In this document: in pieces, positions 8,584-18,400 of the stretch | Layout of the letters: every line of letters begins with the position of its first letter | Numbering within the stretch: the first letter of the stretch is position 1 | Assembly (NCBI RefSeq): GCF_000092245.1 | Contig: NC_014166.1 | Coordinates: 2,046,001-2,110,000 of the forward strand | From: Arcobacter nitrofigilis DSM 7299 | GTDB lineage: Bacteria; Campylobacterota; Campylobacteria; Campylobacterales; Arcobacteraceae | Length of the DNA: 64,000 nt | Direction of reading: 5' to 3' | Notes under the pieces: model-generated | The model's database searches: none | The model's input: the letters and a program-made list of their open reading frames with translations, nothing else | Told to the model about the DNA's origin: nothing | Program-made: the position numbers and the translations under genes

Positions 8584-9207
8584 TTATGACCACAATTGTA
8601 ATTTTGGTAAATGAGAAACTGCCTTTAAAATATCAGTTTTAGAGATAATCCCAAATAAAATATCATCATCAACAACAGGAACAGCATCAAGATTATAATC
8701 AATCATAACTTTAGCCACTCTTCTTATATCTGAAATTGGATCTGTTGTTATAACTTCAGGTAAAAAGACATCTTCTAATTTTCTATTTAATATCTCTTTT
8801 ACATTATCTATATCAGCCATCAAAAGATTTAATATTATTTTTTTACTTATTAGTCCTATTATTTTCCTATCAATTGAGACTACTGGTATTTGCACAAAAT
8901 CATACTCTTTTAAAAAATGATATGCTTCTTCTATAGTTGTTTTTGTACCAACGGTAAAGACATCTTTTGTCATGATATCTTTCACTTGGTAAATAAGCTC
9001 AGAGGTATCCATATTAGCTATTTTTTTATAGGAGTTTATTACTTCATCATTGTTTTTAGGGTTCTTTTTTTTATGGGAAAAATGTTCAATAATTTCATCA
9101 TTTGGACTAAATTTTTCTTTAGTTGATTTATCAATTGGTTTAACTTTATGTAAATTATCAGCTGTTGTCTGAACACCTATTATTCCATTTTCATATATTG
9201 TAAACAT
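8584..9207 (-). CDS. CBS-domain pair protein
   Basis: 207 residues. The N-terminal 75 are polar and variable; the rest is two consecutive CBS motifs (about 78-135, beginning VKDIMTKDVFTVGTKTTIEEA, and 148-205, with the pattern DIRRVAKVMIDYNLDAVPVVDD and GIISKTDIL). CBS pairs bind adenosine nucleotides and act as energy or ionic sensors; as a stand-alone cytoplasmic protein its partner is unknown. A good ribosome-binding site (AAAGGAAAT) precedes the ATG at 9207. Downstream it converges on the small membrane-protein gene. Confidence 0.88.
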   Translation of the reverse strand: MFTIYENGIIGVQTTADNLHKVKPIDKSTKEKFSPNDEIIEHFSHKKKNPKNNDEVINSYKKIANMDTSELIYQVKDIMTKDVFTVGTKTTIEEAYHFLKEYDFVQIPVVSIDRKIIGLISKKIILNLLMADIDNVKEILNRKLEDVFLPEVITTDPISDIRRVAKVMIDYNLDAVPVVDDDILFGIISKTDILKAVSHLPKLQLWS

Positions 9208-9313
9208 CTTATTTCCTTTTGAAAATGAATAATTGTAACATCATTTTGAGATTAAATACAAATTATTTGATATAAATAGTTTGATTAGATTGTCAAATTT
9301 TAGAGTTTTTTCT

Positions 9314-9884
9314 TCTCTTGAAGAGGTAAACCTCTCCGCTTTCTTACTTTTGTATTGACGAAAAGTAAGCCTTGTGCTTGCACTCTCTTTGAGAAAAACA
9401 ACTACGGCTGCGAAGCCAAAGGTTCCCTCACTTATTATTTTTATCTTTTCTGATTGGTAAAACTCGTTTATTAAAACTTCCATTTAGGAACTTTTAAACA
9501 CTCAGACAGTTACCAATCTTATTTAGAAAAGAGAAAAATAAACGTTCGGCTTCTGTAGATGTAGCAATATTATTTGGTGTCTATATATTACTTTATAAAC
9601 TAGCAGTTAAAACTATCGTCTTTTCTTTCTGCCTTTGATGAAGCTGGAAGTTATATGTTTATTTTCGGGAAAGCCCGAAACTGTTTGAACGTTAAGAAAT
9701 GACCTAAATGGTCATTTTAGTGAGTTTTGCAGGGCAGAAAATAAATATATAACTGGAAGGTAACTTCGCCTTCATCAATTCGGCAGTCTTTTTGCTTACT
9801 TTTTCGAGATCATGCAGGAACGCTAGTGACTAAATCCCGAAGGGTAAAAAGTAAGAAAAACGAAGACCGTCAGGTGTTTATGAG
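9314..9884. repeat. Long inverted-repeat-ended intergenic element, copy 1 (about 571 bp)
   Basis: A non-coding block nearly identical (by eye above 90 percent) to 54889-55403. Both ends carry related sequences in opposite orientation: the left end reads AGGTAAACCTCTCCGCTTTC and then a hairpin CTTACTTTT/AAAAGTAAG; the right end, read on the other strand, gives the related order ending in the same CTTACTTTT hairpin. Relative to the other copy it has an extra stretch of about 27 bases after the left hairpin and an enlarged loop of about 40 bases in the right hairpin. Inside are GATTGGTAA/TTACCAATC (9452-9518) and a branched palindromic domain (9629-9786) with stems TTTCGGG/CCCGAAA and AAATGACC/GGTCATTT. 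No transposase is present, so it is MITE-like; the boundaries are set by where the copies stop matching. The whole 9208-9983 gap holds only this element and, near 9960, the leader of the next gene. Confidence 0.85.
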
Positions 9885-9983
9885 AAAATTTACTCAAATA
9901 AAAACTAAAAGCAGGATATAACAGATATTTAGCTATTATAACTACCCAAATTAATAAATAATATATAGGATTTTAAAACTCAT

Positions 9984-11942
9984 ATGGCACTAATAGACTT
10001 ACAAAACATTTCAAAACAATATGACATCAAAGTAATACTTAAAAATGTAAACTTTACACTAAACCAAGGGCAGAGAATCGCTGTCATTGGACAAAATGGT
10101 CAAGGAAAATCAACTCTTCTCAAAATCATCACTGGTGAAGTGGAGGTTGATAGTGGAGAAATGGCTATTGATAAATCTCTTAAAATAGAGATGCTAGCCC
10201 AACAACCAAAGTTCAAAGACAATCTGATGGTAAGAGATGCTATTGAAGAGCAACTTGTTGAAGTAAAAAGTGCAAAAGATGAGTATGAAGAGATATCTCA
10301 TAAACTAATGACTGATTATGAAAATGATGCCCTCCTTCATAGACAAAGCGAACTAGCCACATTTTTAGAGTTTCACAATGCTTGGGACTTGGATAATCTA
10401 ATTGAGCGAGTATTGATAGAGTTCCATTTAAAAGAGTTTGAACACAAAGATGTAAACCTTTTAAGTGGAGGAGAACAAAGACGAGTTAGTCTTGCTGGAT
10501 TGTTACTTAGAAAACCAGATGTTTTACTTCTAGATGAGCCTACCAATCACCTTGATGTTTATATGGTAGAGTTCCTTGAAGAACTACTTATTAAAAACAA
10601 CTTTACACTTATTTTTATCTCACATGATAGATACTTTATAGATAATATTGCAACTGAGATTATAGAAGTAGAAAATGGGGAAATCAAAAAATACAAAGGT
10701 GGATATACAGACTACCTAGAGCAAAAACAACAAATGCTTGAAATAATGGAAAAAGAACACCACAATCTAATAAGAATGGTAAAAAGAGAAGCTTACTGGA
10801 TGCAACATGGAGTTACAGCTAGAAGAAAAAGAAATGAAAGAAGAAAATCAGAATATTTTGACCTAAAAAAACAAGCAAAATCAAATCCAGCACTTATAAA
10901 AAAGATGAGTGTAGAACTTCAAAGGGAACAAAAGGCATTTAATAGTGAAGATGTAAAAATTCAAAATAAAAGAAAAATGCTCTTCGAACTTGATGACATA
11001 TCAAAAACACTAGGAAATAAACTTCTTATCAAAGACTTTACAGCAAGAATCTTGCAAAAAGACACCATAGCAATAGTAGGACCAAATGGTACTGGAAAAT
11101 CAACTATGCTAAGAATCTTTATGGGCAAACTTCAAATTGATAGTGGTAGCTTTAAAAAAGGTGATTTTAAAATCGGGTATTTTGATCAACATAGAGAAAT
11201 GCTAGATGATAACAGAAATCTTTTAGAAACCTTTTGTCCAAATGGTGGAGATAGAGTTGTACTTCCAGATGGAAGAAACTTACATGTATTTGGGTATCTG
11301 AAAAACTTTTTATTTCCTAGAGAATATTTAGATAAAAAAATTGGAGTATTAAGTGGTGGTGAAAAAAACAGAGTAGCCCTTGCACTTTTATTTACTAAAG
11401 ATATTGATTGTATGGTTTTAGATGAACCTACAAATGACCTTGACATCCCAACAATCAATATCCTAGAAGAGTATTTGCAAAACTTCCAAGGGGCTCTTAT
11501 ATTTGTATCACATGATAGATATTTTGTAGATAAAATTGCAAAAAAACTTTATGTTTTCAAAGGCAAAGATGGTGAGATATTTGAATCTTTTCAACCATAT
11601 ACTGAGTACCTTGAAATAGAAAAAGAGATAAAAGAATTAGAAGCTTATGAAAAAGAGTTAGCGAAAGAAGAAAATGCAAAAGCAAAACAAACAACTAATA
11701 CTAAAAAACAGACAAAACTAAGCTATAAAGACCAAAGAGATTATGATAATCTCCCAAAAGAAATTGAAGGATTAGAATCAAAAATAGAAGAGATAAATGA
11801 GTGTTTATCAAATCCCTCTTGTTATGAACAAAAAGGAATATTAGCAATTTCACAAGAGTTAGAAGAGGTAAATACAATCTATGAGGGTAAAGTTGAACGC
11901 TATTTAGAACTTGAAGAATTAATAGAAAGTTTTAACGCATAG
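9984..11942 (+). CDS. ABC-F family ATPase (Uup-like)
   Basis: 652 residues with two ATP-binding cassettes and no membrane domain, the ABC-F plan. Cassette 1: Walker A GQNGQGKST (about residue 37), signature LSGGEQRR, Walker B LLLDEPTNHLD. The inter-domain P-site tRNA interaction motif region is basic and helical (about 245-320, TARRKRNERRKSEYFDLKKQ). Cassette 2: GPNGTGKST, LSGGEKNR, MVLDEPTNDLD. A C-terminal coiled coil (about 540-652) makes it resemble Uup rather than EttA. Members act on ribosomes or at branched DNA. It has its own promoter region after the repeat element, with AGGA about 15 bases before the ATG, and is followed by the yqeY gene. Confidence 0.92.
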   Translation: MALIDLQNISKQYDIKVILKNVNFTLNQGQRIAVIGQNGQGKSTLLKIITGEVEVDSGEMAIDKSLKIEMLAQQPKFKDNLMVRDAIEEQLVEVKSAKDEYEEISHKLMTDYENDALLHRQSELATFLEFHNAWDLDNLIERVLIEFHLKEFEHKDVNLLSGGEQRRVSLAGLLLRKPDVLLLDEPTNHLDVYMVEFLEELLIKNNFTLIFISHDRYFIDNIATEIIEVENGEIKKYKGGYTDYLEQKQQMLEIMEKEHHNLIRMVKREAYWMQHGVTARRKRNERRKSEYFDLKKQAKSNPALIKKMSVELQREQKAFNSEDVKIQNKRKMLFELDDISKTLGNKLLIKDFTARILQKDTIAIVGPNGTGKSTMLRIFMGKLQIDSGSFKKGDFKIGYFDQHREMLDDNRNLLETFCPNGGDRVVLPDGRNLHVFGYLKNFLFPREYLDKKIGVLSGGEKNRVALALLFTKDIDCMVLDEPTNDLDIPTINILEEYLQNFQGALIFVSHDRYFVDKIAKKLYVFKGKDGEIFESFQPYTEYLEIEKEIKELEAYEKELAKEENAKAKQTTNTKKQTKLSYKDQRDYDNLPKEIEGLESKIEEINECLSNPSCYEQKGILAISQELEEVNTIYEGKVERYLELEELIESFNA

Positions 11943-11987
11943 TTTGCTACAATAAATAAATTTATAAATTATAAAAGGATTATGAAC

Positions 11988-12431
11988 ATGAGTTTAAAAG
12001 AACAACTAAAATCAGATTTAAAAGATGCTATGAGATCAAAAGAGATTGTAAAAAGAGATTCTATAAGAGCTATTAATACTATGATAAAACAAATCGAAGT
12101 AGATGAAAGAAAAGAGTTAAATGATGAAGATGTTATTAAACTTGTACAAAGAGGTATCAAACAAAGAGAAGAAGCCTCTATGCAATATAAAGATGCAGGA
12201 AGAGATGATTTAGCTCAGGTAGAACAAGAGCAAATCGAAGTATTTAAAATATATTTACCACAACAAATAAATGATGAAGAACTAGAAAGTGGAATGAAAG
12301 AAGTAATAGCAGAAGTTGGTGCAACAACTATAAAAGATATGGGAAAAGTAATGGGAACTGCAAGTAAAAAATTTGCAGGCGTTGCTGATGGAAAAAGAAT
12401 AAATGAGATGGTAAAAAAACTTTTAGCATAA
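11988..12431 (+). CDS. yqeY: GatB/YqeY domain protein
   Basis: 147 residues from the ATG at 11988 (nine bases after AAGGA; an ATG six bases earlier is too close to it). The whole protein matches the YqeY family: MSLKEQLKSDLKDAMRSKEI, then RGIKQREEASMQYKDAGR and the C-terminal KDMGKVMGTASKKFAGVADG, which is the tRNA-binding tail-domain motif shared with GatB. It is thought to contribute to tRNA-dependent amidation or tRNA handling. The GGDEF gene follows 12 bases after its stop, implying co-transcription. Confidence 0.93.
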   Translation: MSLKEQLKSDLKDAMRSKEIVKRDSIRAINTMIKQIEVDERKELNDEDVIKLVQRGIKQREEASMQYKDAGRDDLAQVEQEQIEVFKIYLPQQINDEELESGMKEVIAEVGATTIKDMGKVMGTASKKFAGVADGKRINEMVKKLLA

Positions 12432-12443
12432 AAAAGGAAACTC

Positions 12444-13700
12444 ATGACAAGTATTGAGAAAATAGCGGCCAAGACATTAGAAGTATTAAAAGAACGAAAT
12501 GTTCAACCAACTCCTAATGAATACAACAAAGAGTTTTGTAATCTTGCAAAAGAGCAAAATGAAAAAATAGAAGAATGTAATTTATTTAAAAACTTAGTTA
12601 GTAAACTAACACCCCAAGAAAGGGATGAATTAAATGCAAATGATATTCAGACATTTGAAGAACTTATTGCCCTACTTTTAAAAAGAGTTCATATTAATAA
12701 TGTCTCGACATTGGCTTCTATTATCAAACAAGCTTTATCGCCATCTATCAATATTCACCTTGATGAACAGCTTACAAATTTTTCTATTAAAATCGGTGAT
12801 TCTCCAGAACTTATCTTCGAAGAAGATATACAAAAAGAGATGCAAAAACTTTTAGAAAAAAGATTTACAACAGATCAAACCTTACTAAAAGAAAAGACTG
12901 CTGATATTGCCAAATTAGTAACACTTATGGGCAAACACCTAAAAGAAGCAATCAACAGTAATCAAAATAGCTCAATCAATGTAACAAGCATAAAAGATGA
13001 ACTAACATCAATAGATTTAGAAGATAGTAATATTTCTGAATTAGTAACCTTACAAAATAAACTTATAAATGCCGCTTCTAGTATCGAAACAGAGATGAAT
13101 GAAGTAAATAAAAAATTATCTTCTGGTGAAAACCATGTAAAAGATTTAGAAAACAAGGTTCAAAATTTAGAATCTCAATTAAAAAAAGCAAAAGAAGAGG
13201 CAATCATAGACCACCTTACTGGGCTTCTTACAAGAAGAGCTTATGATACAGAGATAAAAACTATAGATAAAAATTTTGAACGAGAAAATATACAATACGC
13301 AATAGTCTTTTTTGACTTAGACCACTTTAAAGATATAAATGATACTTACGGTCATGAAGGTGGAGATACGGTATTAAAAACTTTCTCAAAAATACTGAAA
13401 AGCCAAACGAGAGAGAATGATATCTTAGCTAGATATGGTGGAGAAGAGTTTGTAGCAACTGTTGAATATAAACTAAGAAGAGAAGTTTTACAATATTTAA
13501 AAAGAATAAAAAATATCGTAAATGAAAATAGTTTTAATTATAAAAATAATAAAATAAAAGTGACCTTCTCAGCTGGTGTAGTTTTAAGAAATGACCATAA
13601 AACTTACCATGATGCAATACAAAAAGCAGATATACTTCTATATCAAGCAAAAAATGATGGTAGAAATAAAATAATACTAGAAGATGGATTAGTAATATAA
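12444..13700 (+). CDS. Diguanylate cyclase (GGDEF domain)
   Basis: 418 residues. The N-terminal 230 are helical with no predicted membrane segment and end in a coiled coil (about 195-250); I do not recognise a named sensor domain there. The C-terminal domain begins DHLTGLLTRRAYD and contains RYGGEEF, the active catalytic motif for making cyclic di-GMP, with the product-inhibition I-site REND five residues upstream, so both catalysis and feedback control look intact. As a cytoplasmic enzyme it would respond to an internal cue. It is the last gene of the ABC-F-YqeY-GGDEF row. Confidence 0.93.
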   Translation: MTSIEKIAAKTLEVLKERNVQPTPNEYNKEFCNLAKEQNEKIEECNLFKNLVSKLTPQERDELNANDIQTFEELIALLLKRVHINNVSTLASIIKQALSPSINIHLDEQLTNFSIKIGDSPELIFEEDIQKEMQKLLEKRFTTDQTLLKEKTADIAKLVTLMGKHLKEAINSNQNSSINVTSIKDELTSIDLEDSNISELVTLQNKLINAASSIETEMNEVNKKLSSGENHVKDLENKVQNLESQLKKAKEEAIIDHLTGLLTRRAYDTEIKTIDKNFERENIQYAIVFFDLDHFKDINDTYGHEGGDTVLKTFSKILKSQTRENDILARYGGEEFVATVEYKLRREVLQYLKRIKNIVNENSFNYKNNKIKVTFSAGVVLRNDHKTYHDAIQKADILLYQAKNDGRNKIILEDGLVI

Positions 13701-13709
13701 AACTAAGTT

Positions 13710-13742
13710 ATGGTTAAATCATCATCAAAGATGATTAACCCA
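13710..13742. terminator. Hairpin between convergent genes (likely terminator)
   Basis: GGTTAAATCATC and GATGATTAACC face each other with an ATCAAA loop, one bulged A, between the stop of the GGDEF gene and the stop of tpsB on the other strand. There is no clear T tract, so termination strength is uncertain. Confidence 0.5.
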
Positions 13743-13752
13743 TAAAAGTAAA

Positions 13753-15420
13753 TTAAAATGTCATACCAAGTTGTAACATAAATCTAGTACTATAATCATC
13801 TCTACTAGTAACTTTAGCAGCTCCAAGCTTATGTGATAAGTTAGTATTCATAAAAAATCTTTTATAAAAAGCACTATAACTTAGTCCAATATCTTGTAAA
13901 GTTCTACTTTTATCATTTGTGACATTTCTACTCATATATACTCTTCCCACATCGTAAAAAATACCAATTTTTGAATTTAACTCATTAAATGAAGGTAAAG
14001 TATAAGTTAACTCAGTACTATAAATGTAGCCATTTTCAGCACTCTCTTCTCCACTAGGATAAAATTTAACTCCATTTATTCCACCTAAACTCAAATCTTC
14101 ACTTCCATCTAGATTTTTATTTCCAAGAGCATATTGAAGTTGTAGTTTATTTTTCCAATTTATCTTCTCATTAAGTAAAGTATTATTTTCTAACTCAATA
14201 TTTATTTTTGAGAAGTTTCCATTTGTATTTGCACCTGCTTCATCATCTGCTTCATCAACTGAATTATTAAAATTCAATCTACCAAAAGAAAGTGAAGTAT
14301 CTATTTTTGTTTGTGAATATTTACCAAGAATAAGATGGTTTTTTGAATAATCAACTCCAAATTTAGAAACTACTGTATTCTTTTTTACATTTGATGAAGT
14401 AGCTCTAATCTCATCATTCATTTTATTATATGATGTTTTTAAGTATGTATTTAAATTCTCACCGTTTGAGCGAAGAACTGGATAAGTAAATAAAGCTACA
14501 AAACTATCAGCACTTCCTAAAGCATCAAGATTTTTATATTTGTCTCCTAACTCATAAGTAGTTTTAGAGTAACTTACTTCTCCCCTCAATCCGTTTTCAT
14601 ATATGGGAAAGCCATAACCTACTCTTCCATTTAATAAACCCATATTTTCAGAACTCAAAGCAGACAAAGAGATTTTATCGCCTATTTTAAAAGGAGAATT
14701 GATATCAACTCCTGCCATAAATCTGTATTTACCTGTATAATCTGAACCATAATTATCCCCAATAACATAACCATTATATGGTTCAGTGGCTTGTGTCCCT
14801 ATTATAAAATCACTAGAACCAACCTCTTTTCCAGCAGCAATTTTTGTACTACTTACTTTTACCCCAGGAGTATCATTGATTAAAAGCAATGCTCTTTGTA
14901 AGTCTTTTATAGCTATTGCTTCTTTGTTTTTTGCAGTATCAAGTTTGGCTTGCAAGATAGAATCTTTGACTAATGAACTATTTTCTAGTTTAAACTCTCC
15001 ATAGCTCCCTTCGATAATTGCTATTTTAAGTACTCCATCTTGTGCTTGTAAATCTTGAGTAGGTATATAAGCTCTTGCTACAAAATACCCCTCATCTCTA
15101 TATGCTTTTGTAATAAGAGCTACTATCTCTTGTATCTCTTTAAAGTTTAACTCTTTTGATTCATAAGGTTTTAAAATAGTTTGTAGCTTTTTGGTACCGA
15201 TTTGAGTATTTCCACTTATAGAATAACTTTTAATAAATACTTTTTTACCATCTTCAAAACTTTTTTTATACTCATCACTCTCTTGTTGTAAAGGAGGTAG
15301 AACCTCTTTTTTCTTTTCCATCTTTGGTGGTTTTACCTCATTTAAGAAGTCACCGATATTTGGTATAGGTGCTGAATACAGACTTAATGTTGTTGCTAAT
15401 AGTATTGATGTTTTTTTCAT
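13753..15420 (-). CDS. Two-partner secretion transporter, TpsB (ShlB/FhaC/HecB family)
   Basis: 555 residues. An N-terminal signal peptide is followed by a Pro/Lys/Glu-rich linker (to about residue 60), two POTRA domains (about 60-210; the first ends with GVLKIAIIEGSYG) and a C-terminal beta barrel ending in the outer-membrane signature LQLGMTF. It would export TpsA proteins across the outer membrane. The conserved loop-6 motif, usually VRAYP or VRGF, reads GVKFYPSGEESAENGY here, so the usual Arg is a Lys. Its gene begins 31 bases after tpsA1, as in a TPS operon, and there is no second tpsB in the window although there are two tpsA genes, so it may serve both. Confidence 0.9.
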   Translation of the reverse strand: MKKTSILLATTLSLYSAPIPNIGDFLNEVKPPKMEKKKEVLPPLQQESDEYKKSFEDGKKVFIKSYSISGNTQIGTKKLQTILKPYESKELNFKEIQEIVALITKAYRDEGYFVARAYIPTQDLQAQDGVLKIAIIEGSYGEFKLENSSLVKDSILQAKLDTAKNKEAIAIKDLQRALLLINDTPGVKVSSTKIAAGKEVGSSDFIIGTQATEPYNGYVIGDNYGSDYTGKYRFMAGVDINSPFKIGDKISLSALSSENMGLLNGRVGYGFPIYENGLRGEVSYSKTTYELGDKYKNLDALGSADSFVALFTYPVLRSNGENLNTYLKTSYNKMNDEIRATSSNVKKNTVVSKFGVDYSKNHLILGKYSQTKIDTSLSFGRLNFNNSVDEADDEAGANTNGNFSKINIELENNTLLNEKINWKNKLQLQYALGNKNLDGSEDLSLGGINGVKFYPSGEESAENGYIYSTELTYTLPSFNELNSKIGIFYDVGRVYMSRNVTNDKSRTLQDIGLSYSAFYKRFFMNTNLSHKLGAAKVTSRDDYSTRFMLQLGMTF

Positions 15421-15451
15421 TTTTATTTCCTTTTATATTTTTCTTTTTAGA

Positions 15452-18400
15452 TTAACTTTCTTTCTTTTTATCATTATCATCATTGTTATTATTCTCTAAA
15501 TTAAGCTCTTGTTTACTTCCATAAGGAAGATTGATACCACCATTGAGTACTTGCATTACAATTCCAGGAATGAGTGCAAGTTCATTGGTATTGAGCTGTT
15601 GTAAGATGGTTTGTATATCTATTCCACTTTTTAGTAAAGTATCTATATCTTTATTTGTAAATATTGTTTTATTAATTATTGGAGTAATTATTTTACTTAA
15701 ATCAGGTGTTGTTGTTTTAGCAATTTGAGTTGGAGTAACTGGAACTGAAGGGGGAGCTTTATAAATTTTCCAAACACTACTACCCCCGCCATTAAAAGCA
15801 CTTAATACAGGATATTTATAACTACTTGAAATCGTTGAATCTTCTATAATATCAAAGCCTGCGTAAGTTGCTTTATCAAAAGCATCTTTCGTATTGGTTG
15901 AGCTGTAGATTCCTGTAGCACCAGCTGAACCACCGTTTGTTTGTCCTGTGGTATCTATATCCCAATATGAGTTTGTGATACTTGAGTCAAAAGTATCTCC
16001 AACTACTCCTCCAACAAACTTATTTCCACTTACAGCTCCTGTAGCATATGAGTTTGTGATAACAACTCCATTAACAATATTCCCTACTAATCCTCCAATA
16101 AAATAATCTCCATCTACATTTGTATTTGTGTAAGAATTATTAATTGTACCATTTTCAGCATATCCTATCAATCCACCATTTCGACTATTAATCCCTATTA
16201 CGCTCCCCGTTGTATAAGCATTATTTACAGTAAAAGAGTTAGCATAACCAACTAGTCCACCAACTCTAGTACCTCCCTTTATATCTACATTTGTAAGTCC
16301 AATATTAGAAATATTTACTCCATTAGCATATCCAAAAAGACCTATCCTAGATTCACTATCTCTATTGATATAAAGACCATCTATAACATGCCCTTGACCA
16401 TCAAAGTTTCCTTGAAATGATGTAGTACTATCTCCTATAGAATCAAACCCTTTAGAGCTCCACATATCGCCTGTGTATTTTATATTATTTGCTAGAACAT
16501 AATCAGCTGTTAAATCCATAGCCATAAGTTGGAGTTGATGGTCATTTGTGATAGTAGTAGAGTATTCACTTCTTAAAAAAGGTCTTGTCTCCCCCTCTAT
16601 CATAAACCAAGTGTTTGTAAAGTCAAAGCCTACATAAGTTGCTTCATCAAAAGCATTTTTCGTATTTGTTGAGCTGTAGATTCCTGTAGCCCCAGCTGAA
16701 CTTCCAAGTCCTACTCCATTTGTTTGACCTGTGGTGTCTATATCCCAGTATGAGTTTATGATGGTTGAATATTCATTAAATCCAACTAATCCTCCACCAT
16801 GAGTATTTCCACTTACATTTCCTGTAGCATAAGAGTTTGTGATTTGAGAACTAGAACTATTTTTTCCAACTAATCCTCCAACAGTATTATCACCACTTAC
16901 CTTTCCTGTAGCATATGAGTTTGTGATGCTTGAATATTTATTGAGTCCAACTAATCCACCAACAGTATCATCACCACTTACATTTCCTGTAGCATAAGAG
17001 TTTGTGATGGTTGAATGATCGTTATATCCAACTAATCCTCCAACAACATATCGACCTGCAATATCTATATTGATAAGTCCTACATTTGATATAGTTGTAC
17101 CATATGTATAACCAAACAACCCTACATAATTTTCACCACCTCTATTGATATACAAGCCATCTATAACATAACCCTTACCATCAAAGATTCCTGTAAATAT
17201 TGTATCTATATTATATGTAGAGTAGTTATTTCCTATTTGTTTAAATCCAGCTCCACTATTCCAAGTTCTAGTATCACTGGCATCTATGTTTGAACCTAAT
17301 TCATATCTACCATTTAAAGCTTGACTTATCCATTGGAGTTGATTGATATTATTGATTATTACTTTTCCAGTTGTTGGGTCAAACTTTATTGCTGCATTTC
17401 TATTAACTGCATTAAAGTAAACTCCACCATAAGTGTTGTTAGTATTTTCAATCGTTGCATTTACATATATCTCATCTGCTGCATTTAAAGTAAGTTTACT
17501 TTGGCTAGACCAAGTGATATCACTATTTACATAAATATCACCATCTGTTGTATCTCCATCTGTACTTGTTTCATGAGATGAAGTATCTACTGTAGAAGAA
17601 GATGTCTCTGTTTCAATTGTAACATCACCACTTGCAAGTTGAGTCTCAATAGCACTTGCTAAACTTGCATCTATAGTTACATCTACAGGATCAATAAGCC
17701 ATTCTCCTGCTTCTATCTTTGCACCATTAAAATTAAAGATTTCTCCTGAAGTCTCTACAAACCCATCTTTAGCTTTTATAGTTCCAGCTATATTTGCAGT
17801 TCCTCCATGGGCATATAGTTCCACATGTCCGTTTATACCATCTAGTGAGTTAGCTTCTATGATCCCTGTATTATTTACTACTCCTCTTAGAAGTTCATCT
17901 ACTGCATGGGTAGTTAGATATACTTCTCCACCATCTGCTAGAATAGTTCCTGAGTTTTCAACTAAGGCATCTAAAGTTCCTTTATCTACAGACAAGTCTA
18001 TTAAAGAGTTACCATTTAGATTTATTGTATATTCATCAGCTGATGTAAGTTGTACTCTTCCTTTTATAGCTTCTATAGTTCCACTATTTTTAGCTTCATT
18101 AGAAGCAAAGATTACATAACCATTATTTTTAACTTTTATAGTACCTTGGTTGATAATAGATTCTGTTGAATCTCCTGTAAAAGTATAGTTTCCATTTTGA
18201 AAGTTAGTATCTGAGATATCTTTAGTTGTAGCTAATAAGCCTGCAGTGTTTATACTTGCATTTTTACCAAAGAGTACTCCATTTGAATTAAGTATCCAAA
18301 CTTGACCATTGGCATTTAAAGCTCCATCTATAATACTTCTTTCATTTCCTATTACTCTATTGAGAGTTATACTATTTACATTTGGTTGATTGAAGTTTAC

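Noticed and set aside
9241-9483. An 80-codon frame on the minus strand across the left half of repeat copy 1.
   Set aside because: It lies inside a non-coding repeat, lacks a ribosome-binding site, and is not preserved in the second copy because of the 27-base difference; the peptide is what the inverted-repeat sequence happens to encode.
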